Shown here piece by piece: positions 25,278 through 35,706 of a stretch of 64,000 nucleotides of DNA. Source of the stretch: Nocardia alni (GTDB taxonomy: Bacteria > Actinomycetota > Actinomycetes > Mycobacteriales > Mycobacteriaceae); contig NZ_JAGPOX010000011.1 in NCBI RefSeq assembly GCF_019038435.1, positions 37,621-101,620 on the forward strand. Reading direction: 5' to 3'. The notes under the pieces were generated by a model. The model had not been told where the DNA came from and made no database searches. It saw nothing but the letters and a program-made list of their open reading frames with translations. Position 1 is the first letter of the stretch; every line of letters starts with the position of its first letter. Position numbers and translations under genes: made by a program.

Positions 25278-25601
25278 ATGACCAGCGACGCCGTCCCCAC
25301 CCCGGACCCGGACCCGCGCGCCGGATCTACCCCGAACAAGCCCTCCCCCGGCAAACGCGCCCTGCGCACCCGCGCCGGATACACCTGGGTCAGCCTGGTA
25401 GTCGCGGCGATCATCGGCATCATCGTGCTCATCTTCATCCTGCAGAACCTGGATCAGGTGCACGTGAGCCTGTTCTTCTGGAGTTTCTCCCTGCCGCTGG
25501 GAGTCACCGTCCTGCTGTCGGTGATCGCCGGTGCGCTGGTGATGGGTCTGGTCGGCGGCTGGCGCATCCTGCAACTACGCCGTGTAGCCAGGCGGGCCTG
25601 A
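25278..25601 (+). CDS. LapA-domain (DUF1049) membrane protein
   Basis: A 107-aa protein with a proline-rich N-terminus and two membrane helices (TWVSLVVAAIIGIIVLIFIL and LGVTVLLSVIAGALVMGLVG) separated by QNLDQVHVSLFFWSFSLP. That is the LapA/DUF1049 pattern. The function in actinobacteria is unclear; in E. coli the homologue is tied to lipopolysaccharide assembly. Its last 27 bp overlap the end of the convergent phosphatase gene. Confidence 0.85.
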   Translation: MTSDAVPTPDPDPRAGSTPNKPSPGKRALRTRAGYTWVSLVVAAIIGIIVLIFILQNLDQVHVSLFFWSFSLPLGVTVLLSVIAGALVMGLVGGWRILQLRRVARRA

Positions 25602-27278
25602 CGGTCGAGCCACGAGACGGCGATAGGTGACGGTGTCGAATTCCCGGCCGAACTGGTCCACGGCCGTCACCTCCATTTCACTGGAGAACATCCCGGGCCG
25701 CACATCGACGCGAATGAACGAATACCGGCTGTACCGCACCCGTGACCACGGCGCGGCCTCGAACTGCTGCTTACCGTCGGCCTCCCACAAGCCACTGCGG
25801 GCCACCGCGGTATCGGGCAATTCGTGTCCGCGATAGCTCTCCCCGGAATCGAAGTCACCGTGTGCGGCGCCGCCCCCGCCGACCACGTAATAGACCGTCC
25901 CGTCCTGCTCCGGATAGACGATCGCGTGATCCTTGGCCACCCTTGTCGGCCGACCGTTCCGGATCGGATCGGTGCGCTCGAAGTTATGGTTGTGCCCCTG
26001 GAGCGCCAGATCCACCTGATACTTGTCGAACAGCTCCGCGAACGCCTGTCGCACGCCACCGTCGCTGGCGCCGCCCACGCCGGTAGCGTAGGCACATTCG
26101 TGAAAGAAACAGACGATGAAGTCGATGGCCGGATCCGCGCGATATACCGCGAGCATGCACTCGAGCCAACTCGTCTGCTCGCCACCGGAATAGCCCAGAT
26201 TGGCCTGGTACTGATGGCACGCCTCGTTGGCGTCCAGGGACAGCACGGCGACATTGCCGTAGCGGAACGAATACACCGACGGACACCCCGCCGGACCGTT
26301 CTCGGGCATGTCGATACGCTTGACTAGTCCGCCGTATCCGTGCGTGCCGTAGACCGCCTCCATATCGTGATTGCCGGTGGCGAACATCCACGGCACATGG
26401 GCGGCACTGCCCTCGATCGCGTGGAAATAGTCGTCCCAGACATATGGGTTGTAGGCATCCATCCCGTCCCTGGGGGAATTCCCATCGAGCGCGAACCAAT
26501 CCGGTCCGCCGCCGTGTGAGGGATCGGCATAGCTGATATCCCCGGCGAGGACATGGAAATCCGGGTTCGCCGCGATGATCTGGCGCTGAATGGCCTGCGC
26601 ATTGCGCGCGCCGGGTAGATCGCCCTTGCCGTATTTGTTGCGATAGGCGCCCGGTCGCAGCCCGGCCGGTTGTTCGGGCGTCTCATCGATGCCCTGATCA
26701 CCCATCATGGTGAAACGAAACGGCAGCAGCGCCGAACGCGAACTCATCATGGCCGGTGTAGCCGCCGCGATATCACTGACGAAACCGCCGGCGGTGCGCC
26801 AGCGGTAGAAGTGCGGGATCCGGCCGGTCAGATTGTCCACCGGGGCATGGACATAGAACTGTTCGGCGGTGAGCACGCCGGCGCCCACGCGCGGCAGCTG
26901 GGTGATCAGCTCACGAACCTCGGCCTCGGTGGTCGCGCCGAGCAGGGGCGTCGGACCGTGGTCGAGAAAGACCTTGGCATTGCCCGGATTCCGGGACAGC
27001 TGTGCGGCGAACCGCAGCTGGCTGGCCGCGTCCGGCCCGTAGCTGACATGCCTGCCCGCCACCGCCAGGGGCGCGTCATCGGCGTAGGCGAGCGGGCCGA
27101 AGGCCGCCAATCCCGCCCCCATTGCCGCCACCGCACCACCGCGCAGGACCGAACGGCGACTCACCGGATGCCGACGCAGATACGACCGATGCCAGTCGTA
27201 CTGCTCGTCCATTGTCATGCGCGTGGCCAGATGCGCGGGAATGCCGGTGTCGGGCGCCAGGCCCGGCGGGTTGTGCAT
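25575..27278 (-). CDS. Tat-exported metallophosphoesterase (purple acid phosphatase-like)
   Basis: A 567-aa secreted phosphoesterase. A Tat signal with SRRSVLRGGAVAAMGAGLAA begins about 40 residues in. Metal-binding motifs of the calcineurin-like fold are present in order: LAGDISYADP, FATGNHDMEA, a His in FFHECAY, and LQGHNHNFERT. A C-terminal beta domain follows. The family hydrolyses phosphate esters outside the cell. Length fits actinobacterial purple-acid-phosphatase-like enzymes. Confidence 0.9.
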   Translation of the reverse strand: MHNPPGLAPDTGIPAHLATRMTMDEQYDWHRSYLRRHPVSRRSVLRGGAVAAMGAGLAAFGPLAYADDAPLAVAGRHVSYGPDAASQLRFAAQLSRNPGNAKVFLDHGPTPLLGATTEAEVRELITQLPRVGAGVLTAEQFYVHAPVDNLTGRIPHFYRWRTAGGFVSDIAAATPAMMSSRSALLPFRFTMMGDQGIDETPEQPAGLRPGAYRNKYGKGDLPGARNAQAIQRQIIAANPDFHVLAGDISYADPSHGGGPDWFALDGNSPRDGMDAYNPYVWDDYFHAIEGSAAHVPWMFATGNHDMEAVYGTHGYGGLVKRIDMPENGPAGCPSVYSFRYGNVAVLSLDANEACHQYQANLGYSGGEQTSWLECMLAVYRADPAIDFIVCFFHECAYATGVGGASDGGVRQAFAELFDKYQVDLALQGHNHNFERTDPIRNGRPTRVAKDHAIVYPEQDGTVYYVVGGGGAAHGDFDSGESYRGHELPDTAVARSGLWEADGKQQFEAAPWSRVRYSRYSFIRVDVRPGMFSSEMEVTAVDQFGREFDTVTYRRLVARPSGPPGYTA

Positions 27279-27400
27279 CGCGTAAAACCTTTACCGGTCG
27301 TTCGGGACGATCTCATTCGACTCGGCAAGATTACGCACTCTCGGCGACGCGGCGCACCCACCCCTTCCAGACGGACGGGAATCTCAGGCGGCCCCGATGC

Positions 27401-28474
27401 TCACAGCAGCGCCGCCAGCACCAGCCACGACACGAACGCTGAGGGCAACATCGAGTCGAGCCGGTCCATCATGCCGCCGTGGCCCGGCAGCAAGGTGCCC
27501 ATATCTTTGATGCCCAGCTCCCGCTTGACCTGCGATTCGATCAGGTCGCCGGAGGTGGCCACGAGCACCACCGCCACACCCAGCAGCACACCGATCATCG
27601 AATTCGCCTGCAGCAGCAGGGTCACCGTGAGCAGTCCGCCGATGACGCAGAACACCAGCGATCCGGCGAAACCCTCCCAGGACTTCTTCGGGCTGATCGC
27701 GGGGACCATCGGATGCCTGCCGAACAGCACGCCCGCCACGTAGCCGCCGACATCCGAGCAGACCACCAGGATCATGAACGTCAGCACCCGCAGGTTGCCG
27801 CGCGGCTCGGTCAGCATCACCACCGCGAACGAGGCGAGCAGCGGGATCCAGGTGAGCACGAAGACCGTGATCGCGGTGTCGCGCAGGAAGTTTCGCGGTG
27901 TCGCGGATAGTCCGTGATCGAACAGCCGCCACGCCATACAGATCAGCGCCGTCAAGCCGAACGCGCCCGCCACGCCGTGTGTCCCGTACGGCCAGGCCAG
28001 CCAGATCATCGCCTGCCCGCCGACCAGCAGCGGAATGCGCGGCACCAGCACGTCGGCCTCGCGCAGCCGCTTAGCAACCTCCCAGGTGGCGATGGCGATG
28101 GCCACCGCGACCACGCCGACCAGAATCTTCGGCGCCCACAGCAGGATCGCGATCAAGGATAGGCCCAGGCCGAAGCCGACCCCCAGCGCGGCCGGAAGAT
28201 TGCGGCCCGCCCGCGAGGACTTGGCCGGTTTCGCGTCGGCCTGATCGTGGTCCGGGGACTCCGGATGAGCATCGGAAGCGATCCGGGCTTCGATGTGGCC
28301 GAGGGGGTCCACTAAACCATTCTCGGACCCGGCGGGCACGCGCCGATCCGGTGCGTCCGGCTCACCGGTTGATTCGCTCGCCGGTATGCCTTCACCGGCC
28401 GGGGCTTGTTCGGCCACGATTGTCCCGTCGCTCACGTATCCGTCCACTCCGTCCCCGCCACCCCCGGCAGGCAT
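27401..28474 (-). CDS. cdsA: Phosphatidate cytidylyltransferase CdsA
   Basis: CdsA makes CDP-diacylglycerol from CTP and phosphatidic acid, feeding phospholipid and PIM synthesis at the inner membrane. About eight membrane helices are seen, and the signature lies in SDVGGYVAGVLFGRHPMVP and ISPKKSWEGFAGS. The first ~80 residues are an acidic, low-complexity extension. ATG 28474 lacks a ribosome site; a GTG at 28435 with an upstream GGAG is a reasonable alternative start. It follows frr by 11 bp. Confidence 0.92.
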   Translation of the reverse strand: MPAGGGGDGVDGYVSDGTIVAEQAPAGEGIPASESTGEPDAPDRRVPAGSENGLVDPLGHIEARIASDAHPESPDHDQADAKPAKSSRAGRNLPAALGVGFGLGLSLIAILLWAPKILVGVVAVAIAIATWEVAKRLREADVLVPRIPLLVGGQAMIWLAWPYGTHGVAGAFGLTALICMAWRLFDHGLSATPRNFLRDTAITVFVLTWIPLLASFAVVMLTEPRGNLRVLTFMILVVCSDVGGYVAGVLFGRHPMVPAISPKKSWEGFAGSLVFCVIGGLLTVTLLLQANSMIGVLLGVAVVLVATSGDLIESQVKRELGIKDMGTLLPGHGGMMDRLDSMLPSAFVSWLVLAALL

Positions 28475-28485
28475 TGCTCGAGCCG

Positions 28486-29043
28486 CTAGACCTCGAGCAG
28501 TTCCGATTCCTTGTGCTTCACCAGCTCGTCGATCTGGGCGACGTACTTACCGGTGGTCTTGTCGAGTTCCTTCTCGGCGCGGCCGACCTCGTCCTCGCCG
28601 GCCTCGCCGTCCTTCTGGATGCGATTCAATTCGTCCATCGCCTTACGCCGCACGTTGCGGATGGCGATCTTGGCGTCCTCGCCCTTGCCCTTGGCCTGCT
28701 TCACCATTTCGCGGCGGCGTTCCTCGGTGAGCTGCGGAACACTCACCCGGATGATGTTGCCGTCGTTGGTCGGGTTGACGCCCAGATCCGAATTGCGGAT
28801 CGCGGTCTCGATCGCGTTCAGCTGCGCCTGCTCATACGGCTTGATGATGACCATGCGCGGCTCGGGAACGCTGATGCCCGACATCTGGGTGATCGGCGTC
28901 GGCGAACCGTAGTAGTCGACGACGATGCGATTGAACATGCTCGGATTCGCTCGACCGGTGCGAATGCCTCCGAGGTCGTCCTTCGCCACCGTGACGGCCT
29001 TTTCCATCTTCTCCTCGGCGTCGAAGAGTGCTTCCTCAATCAC
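28486..29043 (-). CDS. frr: Ribosome recycling factor
   Basis: A 185-aa ribosome recycling factor that, with EF-G, splits post-termination ribosomes. The start GTG 29043 gives the family length and has GGAGG at good spacing. A GTG 15 bp further up lies inside that site and is rejected. Typical sequence includes [29 protein letters not shown] and the C-terminal three-helix bundle ([19 protein letters not shown]). It lies between pyrH and cdsA, as in mycobacteria. Confidence 0.95.
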   Translation of the reverse strand: MIEEALFDAEEKMEKAVTVAKDDLGGIRTGRANPSMFNRIVVDYYGSPTPITQMSGISVPEPRMVIIKPYEQAQLNAIETAIRNSDLGVNPTNDGNIIRVSVPQLTEERRREMVKQAKGKGEDAKIAIRNVRRKAMDELNRIQKDGEAGEDEVGRAEKELDKTTGKYVAQIDELVKHKESELLEV

Positions 29044-29127
29044 GACCGTATCCTCCACAGCGTTCGTCGTTGTCGGTTCCGAGTCCCTGAAGGCGAGTAT
29101 CCTCGCGGACCTCGCCCCCCGGCGGAT

Positions 29128-29856
29128 TCAGGACCGAACCAGTGTGCCGATCTTCTCACCGGCCACCGCGCGGGCGATATTTCCCTTGGTTAGAAGATTG
29201 AACACCAGAATCGGCATCTGGTTGTCCATACAGAGGCTGAAGGCGGTGGCGTCGGCCACCTTGAGCCCGCGTTCGATCACCTCTTTGTGGGTGATCTCGG
29301 AGAACATGGTGGCGTCGGCCTCGAGGCGCGGGTCGGCGGTGTACACCCCGTCCACCGCCTTGGCCATCAGCACCACCTCGGCGCCGATCTCCAGCGCGCG
29401 CTGCGCGGCGGTGGTGTCGGTGGAGAAGTACGGCATGCCCATGCCCGCGCCGAAGATCACCACGCGGCCCTTCTCCAGATGCCGCTTGGCGCGCAGCGGG
29501 ATGTAGGGCTCGGCGACCTGGCCCATCGTGATCGCGGTCTGCACCCGGGTGTCGACCCCCTGCTTCTGCAGAAAGTCCTGCAGCGCAAGGCTGTTCATCA
29601 CGGTGCCGAGCATGCCCATATAGTCCGAGCGGGAGCGGTCCATACCGCGGTCCTCGAGTTCGGCGCCGCGGAAGAAGTTGCCGCCACCGATCACCACCGC
29701 CACCTGAACCCCGGTCGCGACCACCTCAGCGATCTGCTCGGCGACGGTCTGCACGACGTCCGGGTCGAGTCCGACGTTGCCGCCGCCGAACATCTCGCCG
29801 CCCAATTTGAGAAGCACTCGGCGGTAACCCTTGCGGGCCGTTTCCGGGTCCGACAT
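29128..29856 (-). CDS. pyrH: UMP kinase
   Basis: A 242-aa amino-acid-kinase-fold UMP kinase (UMP + ATP to UDP). The start ATG 29856 follows AGAAGGAGA; upstream codons are spurious. Motifs include [58 protein letters not shown] and AKAVDGVY. Length is normal. It is upstream of frr by about 85 bp in the usual pyrH-frr-cdsA order. Confidence 0.95.
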   Translation of the reverse strand: MSDPETARKGYRRVLLKLGGEMFGGGNVGLDPDVVQTVAEQIAEVVATGVQVAVVIGGGNFFRGAELEDRGMDRSRSDYMGMLGTVMNSLALQDFLQKQGVDTRVQTAITMGQVAEPYIPLRAKRHLEKGRVVIFGAGMGMPYFSTDTTAAQRALEIGAEVVLMAKAVDGVYTADPRLEADATMFSEITHKEVIERGLKVADATAFSLCMDNQMPILVFNLLTKGNIARAVAGEKIGTLVRS

Positions 29857-30066
29857 CTGTCTCCTTCTGCTCGGTGAGGATCGGCGAGCACACACACGCG
29901 AAAAGACCATCCGGTGTCGGCTCGGGCACGGGACGGTGACAAAAGCTCCGTTCATCCTGCCCTATGCGAGGTCCATACGGTGAACCGCCCCTCGGGTCCG
30001 GGGATCACGGCAACCTCACCGGTCGCTCACAGGTTGCTCGCCGCCGAGCCAGGCCCAATAGAGCAT

Positions 30067-32115
30067 GTGACTATAACGCTCGATGCCACCAGCACCGCGG
30101 TACCGCCTCAGCCCGCGGCCCCTCGCGCAACTCTCCTCGGTGGCCGAGCCGCCGAGAGAATCGGCCTGGCCGGTCTACTGATCGCCACGGCGGTGATGTA
30201 CCTGTGGAACATCACCATCGACGGTATGGGAAACCAGTTCTACGCCGGCGCCGCCTGGGCCGGTTCGAAGAGCTGGGAGGCCCTGCTGTTCGGCTCACTG
30301 GATCCCGGCAACTTCATCACCGTCGACAAACCGCCGGTCTCGCAGTGGGTCATGGGCCTGTCGGGGAAGATCTTCGGTTTCTCCAGCGCCAGCATGCTCA
30401 TCCCGCAGGCCCTGATGGCGGTGGCCGCGGTGGCGCTGCTGTACGGCGCGGTGCGGCGGGTGACCAAGAGCCACTACATGGCTCTGCTGGCCGGTGCGGC
30501 GCTCGCTCTGACACCGGTCGCCGCGCTGATGTTCCGGTTCAACAATCCGGACGCGGTGATGGTGCTGCTGATGATGGCCGCCGCCTACGCGACCGTGCGG
30601 GCCATCGAGCAGGCCTCCACACGGTGGATCCTGCTGGCCGGGGCCGCCCTGGGTTTCGCCTTCCTGGCCAAGATGCTCGAGGGCCTGATGGTGCTGCCCG
30701 CGCTCGGCCTGGCCTATCTGATCGCCGCGCCCAACCCGCTGCGCACACGTGTCGTGCAACTGTTCGGGGCGTTCGTCGCGATGTTGCTCTGCTCGGGCTG
30801 GTATGTGCTGGTCACGCTGCTGTGGCCGGCGTCGAGCCGCCCCTACCTGGCCGGTTCCACGGATAACAACTTCATGAACCTGGTGCTGGGCTACAACGGC
30901 TTCGCCCGGGTGCTCGGTCGCAACCACGGTGGTGGCGGCGGCGCTCACGGCGCGCCCGCAACCGCACAGCATGCGGCACCGGCCGTGGCCGCGGGCGCTC
31001 ACGGCGCGGGCGCTCACGGCGGCGGGTTCGGCGGTCAGGTCCGCGGCGTGGAGCGGTTGTTCTCCGGCGAATTCGGCTTCGAGATCGGCTGGCTGCTGCC
31101 GGCGGCGCTGCTGGCCTTCGTGCTGGTGCTGATCTCGCGTGGCCGGGCGCCGCGCACCGACCTGGTGCGTGCGGCGGCGATCGTCTTCGGTGGCTGGGTG
31201 ATCGTCGACGGCGGCGTCCTGAGCTATATGAGCGGCATGGTGCATCCGTACTACTGCCTGTCGATCGCGCCCGGCGTGGCCGGTATGTTCGCGGTCGGCA
31301 TCTACGAGATGTGGTCGAAGCGAACCTCTTGGTTCGGCCGTCTGGGGATGGCCGCACTGCTGGCGACCACCGGGATCTGGAGCTTCGTGTTGCTGCACCG
31401 CAACGGCGGCTGGCTGCCCGAACTGCGCTGGGCGGTCTTGATCGTGACCCTGGTCGCGGCGCTGCTGGTGGCGATCCCCTGGAGCGTACGCACCTCGCAG
31501 CGCCTGGCCGCGGCGATGCTGACCGTTGGGCTGCTGGGCGGTATGGGCGGCGCGGCGGCCTACTCGTTCGCCACCATCGGCACCGCGCACTCCGGCGGCG
31601 GTCCCACCGTGGGCCCGGCGCAGGCGAGCGGGCACGGCGGTATGGGCGGCTTCGGCCAGACCCAGGCCAACCCGCAACTGACGACCATGCTGAAGGCGAC
31701 CGACTCGACGTGGGCGGCCGCGATCAACAACTCGTCCGCGGCGGCCTCGCTGGAACTGCAGAGCGACAAGGCGGTCATGGCGATCGGCGGCTTCTCCGGC
31801 AGCGATCCGGTGCCGACGCTGGCGCAGTTCCAGGCCGACGTGAAGGCGGGCAAGGTGAGCTACTACGTCGTCGAGAGCGGTAACGGACGCGGCATGGGCG
31901 GGTCGGATGCGACCGGCGCCGGCGGCAACCATGGCGGCACGGCTCGCGAAAGCGGGAGCGCCACCGGCGGCACGACGCACGATGCCGCCGCGACAGCGGG
32001 TGGCGGCTGGGGCCGTAGCCAGCACGCCGATATCACCAACTGGGTGACGGCCAACTTCACCGCCCAGAAGGTCGGCAACGCCACGGTCTACAACCTGACC
32101 AGCTACGCAGGCTGA
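30067..32115 (+). CDS. ArnT/PMT-family (GT39-like) mannosyl- or arabinosyl-transferase
   Basis: A 682-aa membrane glycosyltransferase. The first extracellular loop carries a catalytic Asp in WNITIDGMGNQFY and a second charged pair in FITVDKPPVSQWVMG. Ten or more helices follow. A Gly/His/Ala-rich loop (around residues 290-330) and a Gly-rich stretch before the soluble C-terminal domain are unusual. Family members transfer a sugar from a polyprenyl-phosphate donor to cell-envelope targets. The GTG at 30067 is chosen because helix 1 and its short lead-in follow; the frame is open back to 29914, so the start is uncertain. It is divergent from pyrH. Confidence 0.85.
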   Translation: MTITLDATSTAVPPQPAAPRATLLGGRAAERIGLAGLLIATAVMYLWNITIDGMGNQFYAGAAWAGSKSWEALLFGSLDPGNFITVDKPPVSQWVMGLSGKIFGFSSASMLIPQALMAVAAVALLYGAVRRVTKSHYMALLAGAALALTPVAALMFRFNNPDAVMVLLMMAAAYATVRAIEQASTRWILLAGAALGFAFLAKMLEGLMVLPALGLAYLIAAPNPLRTRVVQLFGAFVAMLLCSGWYVLVTLLWPASSRPYLAGSTDNNFMNLVLGYNGFARVLGRNHGGGGGAHGAPATAQHAAPAVAAGAHGAGAHGGGFGGQVRGVERLFSGEFGFEIGWLLPAALLAFVLVLISRGRAPRTDLVRAAAIVFGGWVIVDGGVLSYMSGMVHPYYCLSIAPGVAGMFAVGIYEMWSKRTSWFGRLGMAALLATTGIWSFVLLHRNGGWLPELRWAVLIVTLVAALLVAIPWSVRTSQRLAAAMLTVGLLGGMGGAAAYSFATIGTAHSGGGPTVGPAQASGHGGMGGFGQTQANPQLTTMLKATDSTWAAAINNSSAAASLELQSDKAVMAIGGFSGSDPVPTLAQFQADVKAGKVSYYVVESGNGRGMGGSDATGAGGNHGGTARESGSATGGTTHDAAATAGGGWGRSQHADITNWVTANFTAQKVGNATVYNLTSYAG

Positions 32116-32128
32116 CCACCGGGATAGG

Positions 32129-32164
32129 CGAAGGGCCCCTTGCGTATGTGCAAGGGGCCCTTCG
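32129..32164. terminator. Bidirectional terminator between the glycosyltransferase and tsf
   Basis: CGAAGGGCCCCTTGC and its exact complement form a 15-bp perfect stem around the loop GTATGT. It stands between convergent genes, 13 bp after each stop, so it can serve both. Confidence 0.85.
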
Positions 32165-32177
32165 GCTTACGAGCTTG

Positions 32178-33002
32178 TTACGACTGGCCGACCTCGAACC
32201 GGGCGAAGCGGGTCAGGGTGACACCGGCCTCGTCCAGCAGCGCCTTGACGGTCTTCTTGCTGTCGGTGACCGACGACTGCTCCAGCAGGACGACGTCCTT
32301 GTAGAAGCCGTTGACGCGGCCCTCGACGATCTTCGGCAGGGCGGCCTCCGGCTTGCCCTCCTCCTTGGCGGTGGCCTCGGCGATCTCGCGCTCCTTGGCG
32401 ACGACGTCGGCGGGGACATCCTCACGGGTCAGGTACTTGGCCTTCAGGGCCGCGACCTGCATGCCGGCGGCACGAGCCGCCTCGGCCGCGCCCGCACCCT
32501 CACCGGTGTACTCGACCAGTACGCCGACGGCCGGGGGCAGGTCGGTGGCGCGCTTGTGCAGGTAGGTCGCGACCGTGCCGTCGTAGGACACCACGCGGCG
32601 CAGCTCGAGCTTCTCGCCGATCTTGGCGGCCAGCTCCTGCACGGTCTGGTCGGCGGTCTTGCCGCCCAGGTCCACGGCCTTCAGTGCGTCGAGGTCGGCC
32701 GGGCGCGCCTTGGCGGCGGCCGCGACGACGTCGGCGGCCAGCGCCTGGAACTCGGCGTTCTTGGCGACGAAGTCGGTCTCGGAGTTGATCTCGATCATCA
32801 CGCCGTCCTGGGCGGTGACCAGGCCCTCGGCAGTGGAACGCTCGGCGCGCTTGCCGACATCCTTGGCGCCCTTGATGCGCAGGAACTCGACGGCCTTGTC
32901 GAAGTCGCCGTCGTTCTCCTCCAACGCCTTCTTGCAGTCCATCATGCCGGAGCCGGTGAGCTCGCGGAGCCGCTTCACATCAGCGGCGGTGTAGTTCGCC
33001 AT
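32178..33002 (-). CDS. tsf: Translation elongation factor EF-Ts
   Basis: A 274-aa EF-Ts that exchanges GDP for GTP on EF-Tu. The N-terminal UBA-like domain reads [19 protein letters not shown], followed by the TDFVAKN motif that inserts into EF-Tu and the C-terminal dimer-type core with [19 protein letters not shown]. Length is normal for actinobacteria. It follows rpsB on the same strand and ends at a strong hairpin. Confidence 0.97.
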   Translation of the reverse strand: MANYTAADVKRLRELTGSGMMDCKKALEENDGDFDKAVEFLRIKGAKDVGKRAERSTAEGLVTAQDGVMIEINSETDFVAKNAEFQALAADVVAAAAKARPADLDALKAVDLGGKTADQTVQELAAKIGEKLELRRVVSYDGTVATYLHKRATDLPPAVGVLVEYTGEGAGAAEAARAAGMQVAALKAKYLTREDVPADVVAKEREIAEATAKEEGKPEAALPKIVEGRVNGFYKDVVLLEQSSVTDSKKTVKALLDEAGVTLTRFARFEVGQS

Positions 33003-33136
33003 CCTGGCGAGCCTCCTCTGGGAATGGGTGTCAGGTCTCTAGCGCCACTATGCCGACCGCTTCCCAATAGGGAAGGGCCGGCACGGTGAACATCAGGCTT
33101 GCGCGGTCGGTATCGATTCGCGCACAGGGTTACTGC

Positions 33137-34051
33137 TCAGAAATCCGCGGGGGTCTTGGTAGCCGGGTCCTCTGTCAGCTCGGCCTCGGCGGCCGTCTCG
33201 ACGGCGGGGGCCGCGTCGGCTGCCGGAGCCGCGTCGGCGGCAGGGGCCTCGGTGGCGGCAGGGGCCTCGGTGGCCGGAGTCGCCTGCGACAGCAGCTCCT
33301 GCTCCCACTCGGCGAGCGGCTCGCCGGCGCCGGTCTCGGGCTTCACATCACCGGAGGCACGCGAGGCGCGGGCCTGCACACCCTCGGCGACGGCCGAGGC
33401 GACGACCTTCGTGAGCAGCGCGGCCGAGCGGATCGCGTCGTCGTTACCCGGGATCGGGTAGTCGACCAGGTCGGGGTCGCAGTTGGTGTCCAGGATCGCG
33501 ATGACCGGGATGTTCAGCTTGCGGGCTTCGCCGACGGCGATGTGCTCCTTGTTGGTGTCGACCACCCAGATGGCCGAGGGCACCTTGGCCATATCCCGGA
33601 TGCCGCCGAGGGTGCGCTCCAGCTTGTTCTTCTCACGCGTGAGCATGAGGATTTCCTTCTTGGTGCGACCCTCGAAACCGCCGGTCTGCTCCATCGACTC
33701 CAGCTCCTTCAGGCGCTGCAGCCGCTTGTGGACGGTCGAGAAGTTGGTGAGCATGCCACCGAGCCAGCGCTGGTTCACATACGGCATGCCGACGCGAGTG
33801 GCCTCGGCGGCGATGGATTCCTGCGCCTGCTTCTTGGTGCCGACGAACAGCACGGTGCCACCGTGGGCGACGGTCTCCTTGACGAATTCGTACGCCTTGT
33901 CGATGTACGTCAGGGTCTGCTGCAGGTCGATGATGTAGATGCCGTTGCGGTCGGTGAAGATGAAACGCTTCATCTTCGGGTTCCACCGGCGGGTCTGATG
34001 ACCGAAGTGTGCGCCGCTGTCGAGCAGCTGCTTCATAGTTACGACAGCCAT
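33137..34051 (-). CDS. rpsB: 30S ribosomal protein S2
   Basis: A 304-aa S2 protein. The conserved N-terminus is [20 protein letters not shown], followed by [11 protein letters not shown] and [15 protein letters not shown]; the core ends with [13 protein letters not shown] further ~60 residues are an Ala/Glu/Pro-rich acidic tail ([11 protein letters not shown] and similar), longer than in E. coli but common in high-GC actinobacteria. It forms an operon with tsf 134 bp downstream. Confidence 0.97.
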   Translation of the reverse strand: MAVVTMKQLLDSGAHFGHQTRRWNPKMKRFIFTDRNGIYIIDLQQTLTYIDKAYEFVKETVAHGGTVLFVGTKKQAQESIAAEATRVGMPYVNQRWLGGMLTNFSTVHKRLQRLKELESMEQTGGFEGRTKKEILMLTREKNKLERTLGGIRDMAKVPSAIWVVDTNKEHIAVGEARKLNIPVIAILDTNCDPDLVDYPIPGNDDAIRSAALLTKVVASAVAEGVQARASRASGDVKPETGAGEPLAEWEQELLSQATPATEAPAATEAPAADAAPAADAAPAVETAAEAELTEDPATKTPADF

Positions 34052-34338
34052 AGCTGCGTATCTCGCTTTCCTTGCTGGTTGTCGCAGAGATCGGCGACCT
34101 CTGCCCTGGCGTCCACGGCCGCCGGTACCCCACTGGGGACCAGCCGACGGCTCTGTGCGCTGGACGCGCGAAGTCGGTCCGGATGAGCGGACCGCGGCAC
34201 CAGTCTACGAGCCTGTAGCAAGAACACCTAAACGGCCTGTCCAAAGCCCATTCACACGAACTTCCCGCCCCGGGCCCGGTGGACAGAACACCTTATAAAT
34301 AAAGCGCTTTCTATCCACATTGAGCCGGATCGAGAAAG

Positions 34339-35706
34339 TTGTCCACACTCGCCGAAGAGGGCCTTTCGCGACACGATTTCGCGGTGCACGGTGAGTTCAT
34401 GACCGTACTCAGCCCGGCCCACGGATGCGACCGAGCCAGCCGAGAACGCCGCCGCCCACACCTCGGTGGATATTGCCCGCGCCACGACGAGCAAGGCTCT
34501 ACCCCAGGGCCCCACGATTCCCGCCACAGCGAATCCAGTGGCGGCCATAACCACGCCAACCGATGCCGAAATCGCCCGCGCCCGGATGGAGGCGGCCACG
34601 ATCACTCCGGGCATCACTCCAGTCACGGCCAACGCGGCCCTATCCACGGCGAGCATCCGCCCAGTCAGGGTGAGCACGGTCACACACACGAGCACCACAT
34701 CCGGCACCCCGACCGGAAGCGTCCCTCCCCCGGCGCACACTGCCCCGGCCGAACACACACCGTCCACGGCCGATGGCCCATCAAGAACCGCCCCACCGAA
34801 CACAACCGCGCCGCCAACAAACGCCGACCCGGCCGGATTCGACGACACTCACGCCCGGCAGCGCGCAGCTCGACCCAAGACCGCACCTCTCCCGGCCGCA
34901 ACAGCCCAGGCCACCGCGGCCCCGGCCGCACGCACACCACCCACGGCCGGTGGCCGATCCAGAATCATTCACCCTCTATCGGACGTAGCCCCGCGTACGC
35001 CGGACACCACCTCGACCATGACGGATATGGCCCGACCCGGCCCCCACTCCAACACAGGCGCCATCCGCGCCCCGACGAACGACGTTTCGGCATCATCAGC
35101 CCCAGTGGACCAGCCCGTATCAGAGACTCACGACATGGCGAAGGCGGCCGAAGGCGAGACCCACAGCGTTCACGCCCGAACAGTCTCGGCCCAAATCGAG
35201 ACCGCAACCGTCCCAGCCACAACAGCCCGAACCACTGCGGCACCGGCCGCACGCACACAGGGCACGGCTGGTGGCCCATCCGTGATCGTTCACGGTCTGT
35301 CGGGCGCAGGGCTGGCCACGCCGGATGCTGCCATGGCGATGGCGCATACGATCTGGACGACATTCATGTGCGCCCACTCCCGCACGGGCACAATTCGCGC
35401 TCCGATGAACGGCACACCGCCGGGTGCGACGCTTCCCGAGTCAGGGACCGCTCGCGTGTTGACGAATGCGGGCGGAACCGAGGTCCGCGCCGGTCGTGCC
35501 CGCACAGCCTCGGTTCGGGCCGAGACCGCTCACGTCCTGCTGGGCCTGGCCCGGGACGCGGCTGTGTCGGTCATTGCCTTCGTGCCGTCATTGCCGGCGT
35601 GTTCGATCCTGGCCGAGGTTCGCGCCGACGACGTCCCATCGGAGAAGGCTCGGGGCGGGGGCGACACCGGGCGCGCTCCCGTGGCCGCCGCACACCACTG
35701 ATCACC
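34339..35706 (+). repeat. Low-complexity region with three imperfect repeats before the M23 gene
   Basis: 1.37 kb between rpsB and the peptidase. The frame of the peptidase is open all the way back to 34339 and encodes His/Arg/Pro-rich sequence with GRTHTVHGRWPI, GRTHTTHGRWPI and GRTHTGHGWWPI at about 34749, 34926 and 35246. A second plus frame (34466-35701, Ala/Pro/Thr-rich) and several minus frames are also open. Differences among the repeats fall mostly in one codon position, which is the wobble position in both the plus frame and one antisense frame, so coding is possible but the strand is unclear. No recognised domain is present. Confidence 0.35.
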